Positions 6,953 to 12,734 of a stretch of DNA of 14,529 nt are shown in pieces; within the stretch, counting starts at the first letter, position 1, and each line of letters begins with the position of its first letter. The DNA comes from DATGEP01 sp035310125. GTDB taxonomy: Bacteria; Chloroflexota; Ktedonobacteria; Ktedonobacterales; JADMIN01. Below the pieces are notes generated by a model that was given only the letters and a program-made list of their open reading frames with translations, did no database searches and was not told where the DNA came from. The stretch spans positions 1-14,529 of the forward strand of contig DATGEP010000027.1 of NCBI GenBank assembly GCA_035310125.1, in the 5' to 3' direction. The position numbers were made by a program, and so were the translations under genes.

Positions 6953-7096
6953 AGCATAAATGAGCCAGTTATCCATATCCTCGACGCCGGAGCGGGTATC
7001 GGCTCTCTCGTCGCCGCCGCTATAGATGTGGTGTGCGGGCGACTCAACGGCGAGCGATTCCTTGGGCCACATGATGACACTGATGAGGAGGCTTAG
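6941..7096 (+). pseudogene. Relic of an N6-adenine DNA methyltransferase (motif I region)
   Basis: Between stops, one frame reads through 6941-7093 and ends in TAG at 7094-7096. It contains EPVIHILDAGAGIGSLVAAA (6962-7021). This is very like motif I, the S-adenosylmethionine-binding loop of Eco57I/HsdM-type adenine methyltransferases, whose usual form is a hydrophobic run, then DAGAGxGSL, then small residues. No ATG, GTG or TTG start precedes the motif and the rest of the enzyme is missing. After about residue 30 the likeness fades. It also overlaps the ribosome binding site of the next gene. It is probably the remnant of a lost restriction-modification gene; a chance frame is possible, since the piece is only about 50 codons. 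Confidence 0.4.
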
Positions 7097-7098
7097 CT

Positions 7099-8007
7099 AT
7101 GGAAATCGCCGGCATCTACCCACCCGTCCCGACGTTCTTCCATGAGGACGAGTCGCTCGATCTGGATACGCTGCGCGAGCACATCACGCGGCTGCGCGAC
7201 CACGGCATCGAGGGCTTCGTCGCGCTCGGCTCCAACGGCGAGGCGGTCCACCTGGAGTACGACGAGCGGCGCGCGGTGATCGCGGCGATTCGCGCCGCCG
7301 CGGGACCGGAGGCGCCGGTGCTCGCGGGAACCGGCACACACTCCACCCGCGGCACCATTGCTCTCTGCCGCCTCGCCGCCGAGGCCGGCGCCAACATCGC
7401 GCTCATCCTTCCGCCCGCCTACTATCGCGGACAGATGAGCGCCTTTGCCCTCCGCGCGCACTACCTCGCCGTCGCGGACGCCAGCCCCTTGCCCGTGATG
7501 ATTTACAACATGCCTGCCAATACCGCCGGGCTGGATCTCGACGCCGAGACAGTCATCGCCCTCTCTGCTCACCCCAACATCGCCGGCATGAAGGACAGCT
7601 CCGGCAACACTGCCAAGCTTGCCGAAGTCGCCGCCGGCGCCCGCGAGGGTTTCGCCGTGCTGGCAGGCAGCGCCGGTTTCCTGCTGCCCGCGCTCACGGT
7701 CGGCGCGAGCGGCGCTATTGCCGCCCTAGCCAACATCGCCCCCCAGCCGTGCCTTCAGCTGCTGGCGCTCTTTCACGAGGGCAAGTTGGACGAAGCCCGG
7801 CGCCTTCAGGCGCGGCTCGTGCCCATCAACACCGCCGTCACGTCAGGCTTCGGTGTCGCGGGCCTCAAGGCCGCGCTCCAATTCGTCGCGCACTACGGCG
7901 GTGACCCGCGCCGACCGCTCGCGCCGCTTGGCGAAAGCGAGCGCGTGCGCCTGCGCTCCCTGCTGGCCGAAGCCGACCTGATGCGTGGCCTGCGCCCCAG
8001 CCACTAG
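7099..8007 (+). CDS. Class I aldolase, DapA/HOGA family (4-hydroxy-2-oxoglutarate aldolase-like)
   Basis: A 302-residue TIM-barrel lyase of the dihydrodipicolinate synthase/N-acetylneuraminate lyase superfamily. The Schiff-base lysine is Lys165 in GMKDSSG, the catalytic tyrosine is Tyr136 in IYNMPANT, and the pyruvate-binding loop is GSNGE (44-48). Several stretches recall animal 4-hydroxy-2-oxoglutarate aldolase (HOGA1) more than DapA: YYRGQMS, VADASPLPV, YNMPANTAGLDL, HPNIAGMKDSSG, VLAGSAGFL and NTAVTSGFGVAGLK. HOGA splits 4-hydroxy-2-oxoglutarate into pyruvate and glyoxylate in hydroxyproline breakdown. No lysine-synthesis or proline genes are adjacent, so the reaction is inferred from likeness recalled from memory. 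ATG 7099 has GAGGAGG (7085-7091) seven bases upstream. No promoter was recognised, and the kinase gene 82 bases downstream seems to have its own. Confidence 0.88.
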   Translation: MEIAGIYPPVPTFFHEDESLDLDTLREHITRLRDHGIEGFVALGSNGEAVHLEYDERRAVIAAIRAAAGPEAPVLAGTGTHSTRGTIALCRLAAEAGANIALILPPAYYRGQMSAFALRAHYLAVADASPLPVMIYNMPANTAGLDLDAETVIALSAHPNIAGMKDSSGNTAKLAEVAAGAREGFAVLAGSAGFLLPALTVGASGAIAALANIAPQPCLQLLALFHEGKLDEARRLQARLVPINTAVTSGFGVAGLKAALQFVAHYGGDPRRPLAPLGESERVRLRSLLAEADLMRGLRPSH

Positions 8008-8077
8008 CACGGCCTGTCTACTCATCTCCGTCGCTGATGATGGTAACCCGTACCACCCGGCTTGTCGTTCAACGGCG

Positions 8078-8083
8078 TACAAT
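8078..8083 (+). promoter_or_regulatory. -10 element placed for a leaderless transcript
   Basis: TACAAT (8078-8083) ends six bases before the ATG at 8090, so transcription would begin at or next to the A of the start codon. No Shine-Dalgarno-like sequence lies in the 20 bases before the ATG. No -35 is present at 17 bases; TTGTCG at 8062-8067 is only 10 bases away. This is the known arrangement of leaderless genes, with a -10 element about seven bases before the start codon. Confidence 0.45.
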
Positions 8084-8089
8084 GCTCGC

Positions 8090-8548
8090 ATGGATCTGCT
8101 ACTCTTCACAGGCTTGCAAGCGGCAGGCAAGAGCACCTTCTACCAGACGCACTTCGCGGCATCTGGAGACTACGTCTACGTCAGCAAAGACCGCCTCCGC
8201 AACAGCGCGCACCCGGAGCGCCGCCAGCGGGAGTTGATCGCGGCGGCGCTGGCGGCGGGCCGCTCAGTGGTCGTGGACAATACCAACCCATCCGACGTGG
8301 AGCGCGCGCCGCTGATCGCGCTGGGCAAGGCTCACGGCGCGACGGTCAGTGGCTACTTCTTCGAGCCAGCGGTCGGCGCGAGCCTGGAGCGCAACCGCCA
8401 GCGCGTGGGCAAGGCGCGCGTGCCCGATGTAGCGATCTTCGCGACCCGCAAGCGCCTCACGCCGCCAACCTACGCCGAAGGCTTCGATCATCTCTACGTC
8501 GTGAGTATCTCCGAGCCAGGCACGTTTCTCGTCCGCAAGCTACCGTGA
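8090..8548 (+). CDS. Small P-loop kinase, polynucleotide-kinase-like
   Basis: A 152-residue soluble NTPase. Walker A is GLQAAGKST (8-16). SKDRLRN (32-38) and VVVDNTNPS (60-68) match the substrate-side loops of the T4/bacterial polynucleotide kinase-like clade. The Arg-rich lid RNRQRVGKARVPDVAI (101-116) is also typical of that group. Such proteins phosphorylate 5'-OH ends of nucleic acids or small molecules; this one is a lone kinase domain without a phosphatase or ligase domain. ATG 8090 is chosen because the Walker A strand MDLLLFTG begins there. The frame is open back to 7985, into the end of the aldolase gene, but that extension has no likeness to the family. No Shine-Dalgarno is visible and the gene appears leaderless. 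Substrate and role are unknown. Confidence 0.82.
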   Translation: MDLLLFTGLQAAGKSTFYQTHFAASGDYVYVSKDRLRNSAHPERRQRELIAAALAAGRSVVVDNTNPSDVERAPLIALGKAHGATVSGYFFEPAVGASLERNRQRVGKARVPDVAIFATRKRLTPPTYAEGFDHLYVVSISEPGTFLVRKLP

Positions 8549-8754
8549 CCCCCGTCTCCTTCCACCAGCACACTCAGTCAGAAACAATACTGGCAGCATG
8601 CCGTACTACACCCAGTTGGATTCTTGGCCCTCGCCACGGGCTTCAACCTGCCTCCCGTCCCTTGGCACCTGGCTGCCTGCCGCGCCCGCCGCCCACCGCG
8701 CAGGAACGCGGGTGTCCGCTCCCAATTCCAAAAGGACATCGAGGCCGCGAGCAC

Positions 8755-9546
8755 CTACCCAGGCGTCGCATCACTGGCGCCCGGAGCATCAAAGCCTCCA
8801 TGCCGGCCTACCCCGGCGGCGAACCGCCGCGCTCCATCCACGCCGCCCGCGCGTAGTGACTCCAGCCCATGACGGAATTCGTTAGTCATCGCCTCGCCAA
8901 ACGGTAGATCGAATTGCTCGTAGGCCGAGAAGCGGTCGTGGCGCAGACATACCTGCGGAAAGCGCGCGAGATCGGCGGCCAGCTCCTCCGCCACTCGTCG
9001 CGCCTCGCCGTGTGGCACGATCCGGTTGGCCAGACCCATCGCCAGCGCCTCTCGCGCATCCACCGGCCTGCCCGTCAGGATCAGATCGAGTGCGCGGCTC
9101 AGCCCAATCAGGCGCGGCAGACGCACGGTGCCGCCGTCAATGAACGGCACGCCCCAGCGGCGGCAGAACACGCCCACAATCGCATCCTCCTCCATGATCC
9201 GCAGATCGCACCAGAGCGCCAGCTCCAATCCACCCGCCACCGCATACCCCGAAATGGCGGCAATCACCGGCTTCGTGAGCAGCATCCGCGTTGGCCCCAT
9301 CGGACCGTCGCCCTCCAGCTCAACGCGGTTAGCCTCGCCCGCCGCGAAGGCTTTGAGGTCAGCCCCCGCGCAGAACTGGCCGCTGTCGCCACAGAAGACA
9401 CCCACCAGCGCCGCTTCGTCGGCATCGAAAGCCCGGAACGCCGCCGCCAGCGCGTGGGCCGTCTCGCGGTCCACGGCGTTGCGCACCTCGGGCCGGCTCA
9501 GAATGATGGTCGTAACGGGACCGCTCTTCTCGACGCGAATCGGCAT
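8755..9546 (-). CDS. Crotonase/enoyl-CoA hydratase-family protein
   Basis: A 263-residue crotonase-fold protein, usual length. ATG 9546 is used because AGGAGG lies nine bases upstream on the minus strand and MPIRVEKSGPV is the normal family start. The frame extends up to 9744, but this runs into the divergent gene. Oxyanion-hole elements are present: FCAGADLKAF (58-67) and YAVAGGLELALWCDL (101-115). Glu108 matches the first catalytic Glu of enoyl-CoA hydratase (rat Glu144). The second (rat Glu164), expected 20 residues on, is Cys128 in VFCRRWGVPFIDGG. It is therefore probably not a standard hydratase; an isomerase, hydrolase or other acyl-CoA reaction is possible. It is divergent from a thioesterase gene, fitting acyl-CoA metabolism. 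It converges on the kinase gene, with 206 unremarkable bases between. Confidence 0.88.
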   Translation of the reverse strand: MPIRVEKSGPVTTIILSRPEVRNAVDRETAHALAAAFRAFDADEAALVGVFCGDSGQFCAGADLKAFAAGEANRVELEGDGPMGPTRMLLTKPVIAAISGYAVAGGLELALWCDLRIMEEDAIVGVFCRRWGVPFIDGGTVRLPRLIGLSRALDLILTGRPVDAREALAMGLANRIVPHGEARRVAEELAADLARFPQVCLRHDRFSAYEQFDLPFGEAMTNEFRHGLESLRAGGVDGARRFAAGVGRHGGFDAPGASDATPG

Positions 9547-9605
9547 ATGCTCGTCCCTCCTGGTGCCGCGCATCTCACTGATACTCTGCGTTTGAGGTAT
9601 TGTAT

Positions 9606-9623
9606 CGTTACCGTACGGCAACG
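9606..9623. promoter_or_regulatory. 18-base imperfect palindrome, candidate operator
   Basis: CGTTACCGTACGGCAACG is a palindrome with a single mismatched pair. It sits in the 136-base divergent spacer between the crotonase and thioesterase genes. It begins one base upstream of a minus-strand TACAAT (9604-9599), which would serve as the crotonase -10 and start transcription near 9592. A protein bound here would cover the -35/-10 spacer. TetR-family regulators of acyl-CoA catabolism often bind palindromes of this size; no regulator gene is in the window. Confidence 0.45.
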
Positions 9624-9682
9624 ACCGGCCCGTGCGCGTGGCATACCGTGAGTATATGCTAGAAAGAGGGTAGGAGACCGCT

Positions 9683-10111
9683 ATGAGTATGCCTGCGAGC
9701 GACACCCCAGGCGGCGCTGAATTCATCCGCCAGTTTCTGCCCACCTCGCCCTACGTGCGCCACCTCGGCATGCGTCTCGTCGAGATGCGCCCCGACACGG
9801 CGATACTCGCGCTGCCCTTCAGTGACGAACTTGTCACCATCGGCACAATCGTTCACGGCGGCGCGATTGCCTCGCTCATTGACACCACCGCGATGGTTGC
9901 CGCCTGGTCAGGCGCCGAGATGCCCACCAACCAGCGCGGCACCACCGTCGGGCTGACCGTCACCTACCTCGCCCCCGCCAACCACGAGGATATCCAGGCA
10001 ACCGCCAGCGTGCTCCGGCGCGGGCGTAGCCTCGTCTATCTCGATGTCGAAGTGCGCACCGCATCGGGCACCGCCGTCGCGAAGGGGCTGGTCACGTACA
10101 AGCTCGGCTAG
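9683..10111 (+). CDS. PaaI-type hotdog thioesterase
   Basis: A 142-residue single hotdog-fold protein of the PaaI/YbgC-like acyl-CoA thioesterase group, which hydrolyses acyl- or aryl-acyl-CoA to the free acid and CoA. The signature helix motif HGGAIASLIDTTAM (58-71) includes HGG and Asp67, the typical active-site region. The central strand GLTVTYLAPA (90-99) is the usual second hallmark. ATG 9683 has TAGGAG (9671-9676) six bases upstream. It is divergent from the crotonase gene and shares its control region. It converges on the P450 gene with only 13 bases between stops, leaving no room for separate terminators. Specificity is unknown. Confidence 0.88.
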   Translation: MSMPASDTPGGAEFIRQFLPTSPYVRHLGMRLVEMRPDTAILALPFSDELVTIGTIVHGGAIASLIDTTAMVAAWSGAEMPTNQRGTTVGLTVTYLAPANHEDIQATASVLRRGRSLVYLDVEVRTASGTAVAKGLVTYKLG

Positions 10112-10124
10112 CTCGCGCCGCTGC

Positions 10125-11465
10125 TCACGCGCGCGGGCGCACGCGCATCGGCATCCCCTGCGGCATCGCCAGCGTGATGAACCCCATCTCCAGCGGCGGC
10201 TCGTTCTCCACCGGCTCCAGCGTATAGCGGCGCAGCACATCCGTCGCGATAGCCTTCACCTCGATATTGGCGAAGTTGACGCCGATGCAGAGCCGGGAAC
10301 CGCCGCCGAAGGTGACGAGCGCGTAAGGCGTCTTGCGGTCTTCCTCACGCGGCGCGGCGAAGCGGTCGGGATCGAATGCTTCGGCATCGGTGAAGTACTG
10401 CGGCATCCGGTGGCATCCAGCCAGCGACAGCCGCACCGGCGTGCCGGCTGGCAGCGTATACCCCGCGAACTCGACAGCCTCCTTCAGCCCGCGCGGCACA
10501 GTCTGCACGGGCGAATGGAGGCGGCCAGTCTCGCGGATGAAGAGATCGAGCACGTGCAGGTTCCGTGCGGCCTCCACCGAGAGCGGCTCGGAGGATCCCC
10601 CAAGCAGCGCCGCCATCTCGTCCTCCACACGCCGACGATGCTCCGGCCGCGTAGCGAGAAGATACAGGGTCCAGGAGGCCAGGGTCGTTGTCGTCTCGTG
10701 CCCGGCCACCAGCAGGATGTACAGGTGCCCAAGCACCTCCTCGTCGGTGAAGCCCTGTCCCTGGTCGTCGCGGGCGTGAACGATCCGTCCCATGACATCG
10801 CGCGCCTGCGATTCGGGCTGCGCGCGCCGCTCCGCGATCAGGCGCAGAAGCACATCGTCTAGCTCCTCCTTCGCCGCCACGGCGCCGCGATAGAACTCCT
10901 GATACTCCTCCTCGTCGCTGAAGGCGCCAACGCGCGGCAAGAGCGCGTAGAACAGCTTTTGCAGGCGCTCCACCTCCGCCGGACGGTCAATGCCGGCCAG
11001 CGCCGTTGCCGCGACGTGGAAGGTAATCTCGCGGGCCTCCTGAAACACATCCACCTCTCCGCGCTCACCCCATCTCTCCGTGTGAGAGGCCACGACACGC
11101 TGGATGAGCGGCAGATATGTCTCCATATAGGCGTTCGTAAAAGCGGGATTCCAGATTTTGCGGCTGCGCTGCCACTCCGGATTATCCTGATTGAGCAGAC
11201 CGCGCCCCAGCGTGTCGCCGATGACGGGCGTCCAGCCGAGATCATGGCTGAACGCCTCGCGCTGCGTATGAAAGACGAGCTTGTTCGCCTCCGGTCCCAC
11301 CAGAAAGACGACCTCGCGGCCCGTATCGGGGCCGCCCTGAACCGGCCAGCGAAAGAGCGGGCCGACGCGCGTGGCTTCCTCCGCCATCCGTCTCGGCATC
11401 TGGCCTGTGATGAGATCCATCATGCCAAGCTCAGTGATCGGGGCCTCACTCAGTGACTTCCCCAT
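10125..11465 (-). CDS. Cytochrome P450
   Basis: A 446-residue soluble haem monooxygenase of normal length. The I-helix oxygen-activation motif is AGHETTTT (254-261). The ExxR pair is Glu312 and Arg315 in RETGRLH. The haem-ligand loop is FGGGSRLCIGVNFA (386-399), with thiolate Cys393. AFDPDRF (363-369) is the usual meander region. No membrane anchor is present. ATG 11465 has a purine-rich GAGAGGAGAGG just upstream on the minus strand. No ferredoxin or reductase gene is adjacent, so electron partners lie elsewhere. By layout it resembles the bacterial P450s acting on fatty acids or terpenoids, and its neighbours are acyl-CoA enzymes, but no substrate can be assigned. Repeats upstream (11489-11526) may regulate it. 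Confidence 0.95.
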   Translation of the reverse strand: MGKSLSEAPITELGMMDLITGQMPRRMAEEATRVGPLFRWPVQGGPDTGREVVFLVGPEANKLVFHTQREAFSHDLGWTPVIGDTLGRGLLNQDNPEWQRSRKIWNPAFTNAYMETYLPLIQRVVASHTERWGERGEVDVFQEAREITFHVAATALAGIDRPAEVERLQKLFYALLPRVGAFSDEEEYQEFYRGAVAAKEELDDVLLRLIAERRAQPESQARDVMGRIVHARDDQGQGFTDEEVLGHLYILLVAGHETTTTLASWTLYLLATRPEHRRRVEDEMAALLGGSSEPLSVEAARNLHVLDLFIRETGRLHSPVQTVPRGLKEAVEFAGYTLPAGTPVRLSLAGCHRMPQYFTDAEAFDPDRFAAPREEDRKTPYALVTFGGGSRLCIGVNFANIEVKAIATDVLRRYTLEPVENEPPLEMGFITLAMPQGMPMRVRPRA

Positions 11466-11488
11466 ATCCTCTCCTCTCGGCGCAGCTG

Positions 11489-11526
11489 AGATGGTACAGC
11501 GAAGATGGTATAGCTAACACAGCTAT
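11489..11526. promoter_or_regulatory. Direct and inverted repeats upstream of the P450 gene
   Basis: AGATGGTA is repeated at 11489-11496 and 11503-11510, a 14-base period. It is followed by an inverted repeat ATAGCT/AGCTAT (11510-11515 with 11521-11526) around AACAC. They lie 24-61 bases before the P450 start codon, where a promoter or operator would be expected. No convincing -35/-10 pair was found on the minus strand. Confidence 0.3.
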
Positions 11527-11624
11527 CGGCGCTCCCCCTGCGGACATGAGCTATTCCTCACACCCATGAGAGGTGTACGGACGAGGCGGCTGTGCGTTGC
11601 GGACACGCTCTGCCGAGGAGCGTG

Positions 11625-11750
11625 TGGAGCGAGCGTTGCATCAACTGGATTGAGCAGTGGCGCGGGCTAGTCAGGCGCTATGAGAAGCGGGTTCTCACCT
11701 ATCGGGCAATAGTGGTCATTGCCGCCACCATGATATGGCTCCGCCGGTGA
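11625..11750 (+). pseudogene. C-terminal relic of an IS5-type transposase
   Basis: One frame ending in TGA at 11748-11750 reads ERCINWIEQWRGLVRRYEK followed by YRAIVVIAATMIWLRR. This is the usual C-terminal end of IS5-group DDE transposases, whose catalytic Glu lies in the VER-x-x-x-W region and whose last helix ends in WLRR or LLR. Upstream the likeness is lost in this frame. The frame one over reads EERVER up to the same point. A duplicated four-base unit (GAGCGAGCG, 11627-11635) could explain the shift: removing four bases would join VER to CINW. No DD residues, N-terminus or paired terminal repeats were found, so it is a dead fragment. Confidence 0.6.
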
Positions 11751-11794
11751 TTCGTCTGACACGCCTCCAGGATGATTGAATGGCGAGACGAGCC

Positions 11795-12187
11795 TCATTC
11801 CTTAGATTTCATGGGCAAAAACCCCATGACGAAGCAGTTGCCGGTTTGCGCATCGAGTATTTCAAATACCCGAGTTTCGGCAGGGGTTGTTTCGTATCTG
11901 GGGACATATCCCGGTGGCCCTCCATGAAAGGTGAACGCTCCTTCAAGCTCCACGTAGCAGACCAGGTCCTCTTTGCGCCACCTGATAAAGCTGTGGATCA
12001 ACTCGCTTGCTTCTTGCGTGGTCATGAACGCGACTTTGATCACGGTCGGCGTCTTTACGCTGCGGATACTACCACCCGGCACTGGGTGAGTCGCGACGTA
12101 GGTACGCACGTCCTCCTCAGTAAATGCGGGAATCGATGGAAGGTGCGGCTGAATCGCTTGTATCCCGATAGTATGTTGACCACCCAT
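11795..12187 (-). CDS. Small conserved-looking protein of unknown function
   Basis: A 130-residue protein. ATG 12187 is preferred: on the minus strand GGAG lies seven bases upstream, whereas the longer frame from 12295 adds an unremarkable basic stretch. The body has a domain-like pattern I associate with Ktedonobacteria hypothetical proteins: FTEEDVRTYVATHPVPGG (22-39), then a strand KVAFMTTQEASELI (51-64), then LVCYVELEGAFTFHGG (75-90), then VFEILDAQTGNCFVMGFLP (108-126). The last two look like paired strands of an alpha/beta sandwich. No signal peptide or membrane segment is seen, although related proteins, as I recall, are often exported, so this copy may lack an N-terminal part. It stands alone next to a transposase relic, and no promoter was recognised. 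Function unknown. Confidence 0.65.
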   Translation of the reverse strand: MGGQHTIGIQAIQPHLPSIPAFTEEDVRTYVATHPVPGGSIRSVKTPTVIKVAFMTTQEASELIHSFIRWRKEDLVCYVELEGAFTFHGGPPGYVPRYETTPAETRVFEILDAQTGNCFVMGFLPMKSKE

Positions 12188-12531
12188 TCCGTTTCTCCAT
12201 CCCCCCGCTCGCTTGAGCGCCTGTCGCCTTATCGCGCTCCTTAGCGAGAGCGCTTCCATACGAGCAATCACAGGTACATTCATTGTGTACGACAACAGCC
12301 GCGACGCGATGCTGCTCCATGCTACAGCGAATCGTCACCAGACGGCAACCTCGCGTAGAGTGTGCCAAGCTAGCTGGCAGTGTAGGGCGCTGGCGGATCG
12401 CCAGCCTCAGCATTGTACGTTTCGTCGGGTTGCCACTGTGATTTGCCGCGCACTACTCCTGTTCGTCCCATCCCTCCGTCTGATTGCCCGCGCTCCGTGA
12501 AGAGCCTCGATGTCGCAGTGATCCGTTCTAC
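12188..12531. other. Intergenic stretch without a recognisable gene
   Basis: About 340 bases between the small minus-strand gene and the propeller promoter. A 7-bp hairpin GCTGGCG/CGCCAGC (12389-12395 with 12399-12405, loop GAT) is the only clear structure; it has no T tract. Open frames here on both strands show no family likeness and no good ribosome binding site. Confidence 0.5.
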
Positions 12532-12572
12532 TTGACATAGCGAATTTGGCTTGCTACACTCTCCGGTATAAT
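12532..12572 (+). promoter_or_regulatory. Near-consensus promoter of the propeller gene
   Basis: TTGACA (12532-12537), a spacer of exactly 17 bases and TACACT (12555-12560) preceded by TGC give a full -35 and an extended -10. Twelve bases on is a perfect TATAAT (12567-12572), with only a weak TTGGCT 15 bases upstream as -35. The start would be near 12567 for the first and near 12579 for the second. It is the strongest promoter seen in the window. Confidence 0.75.
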
Positions 12573-12734
12573 CTGCTCCTCGCGCGCAAAGCTGGGCGGA
12601 GCAATACCCGTCGTCACCCGGACGCGGACAACCATGGAAAGGAGGATCTGACCAGCTACATACTGACCACGCATCGGTAAAGTCGGTCCCAGTCGCTAAC
12701 GCAGTGTAGGGTTAGGTAGGGTATGGAGGACTGG
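12567..12734 (+). other. Long 5' leader with orphan ribosome binding site
   Basis: About 168 bases lie between the promoter and the ATG at 12735. TGCTCC (12574-12579) can pair with GGAGCA (12598-12603), and CGTC (12609-12612) with GACG (12621-12624). A near-perfect Shine-Dalgarno, AAGGAGGAT (12639-12647), has no ATG, GTG or TTG at usable distance. It lies inside a six-codon frame ATG..TGA (12634-12651, MERRI) that has no ribosome binding site of its own. CTGACCA is repeated at 12648-12654 and 12663-12669. The leader matches no riboswitch class I know. Confidence 0.45.

Noticed and set aside
5851..7080. 409-codon minus-strand open frame opposite the M20 gene
   Set aside because: It is antisense to a well-supported metallopeptidase with all metal ligands; its composition is that of a GC-rich mirror frame, with no family motif.
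8062..8885. Several overlapping plus-strand frames across the kinase and the 8549-8754 spacer
   Set aside because: Low-complexity Arg/Pro/Ser translations without motifs or ribosome binding sites; they overlap the kinase and the crotonase gene end.
8914..9651. 245-codon plus-strand frame opposite the crotonase gene
   Set aside because: The opposite strand encodes a recognisable crotonase; the plus frame has no domain likeness.
12213..12500. 95-codon plus-strand frame in the spacer before the propeller gene
   Set aside because: No ribosome binding site and no recognisable motif; it overlaps the start of the better-supported minus-strand small gene region.
12580..12640. Possible cyclic di-GMP (GEMM) riboswitch because of the GCGCAAAGC string
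   Set aside because: The tetraloop hairpin expected before this string is missing, the transcript starts only about 20 bases upstream, and the downstream receptor segment does not match.
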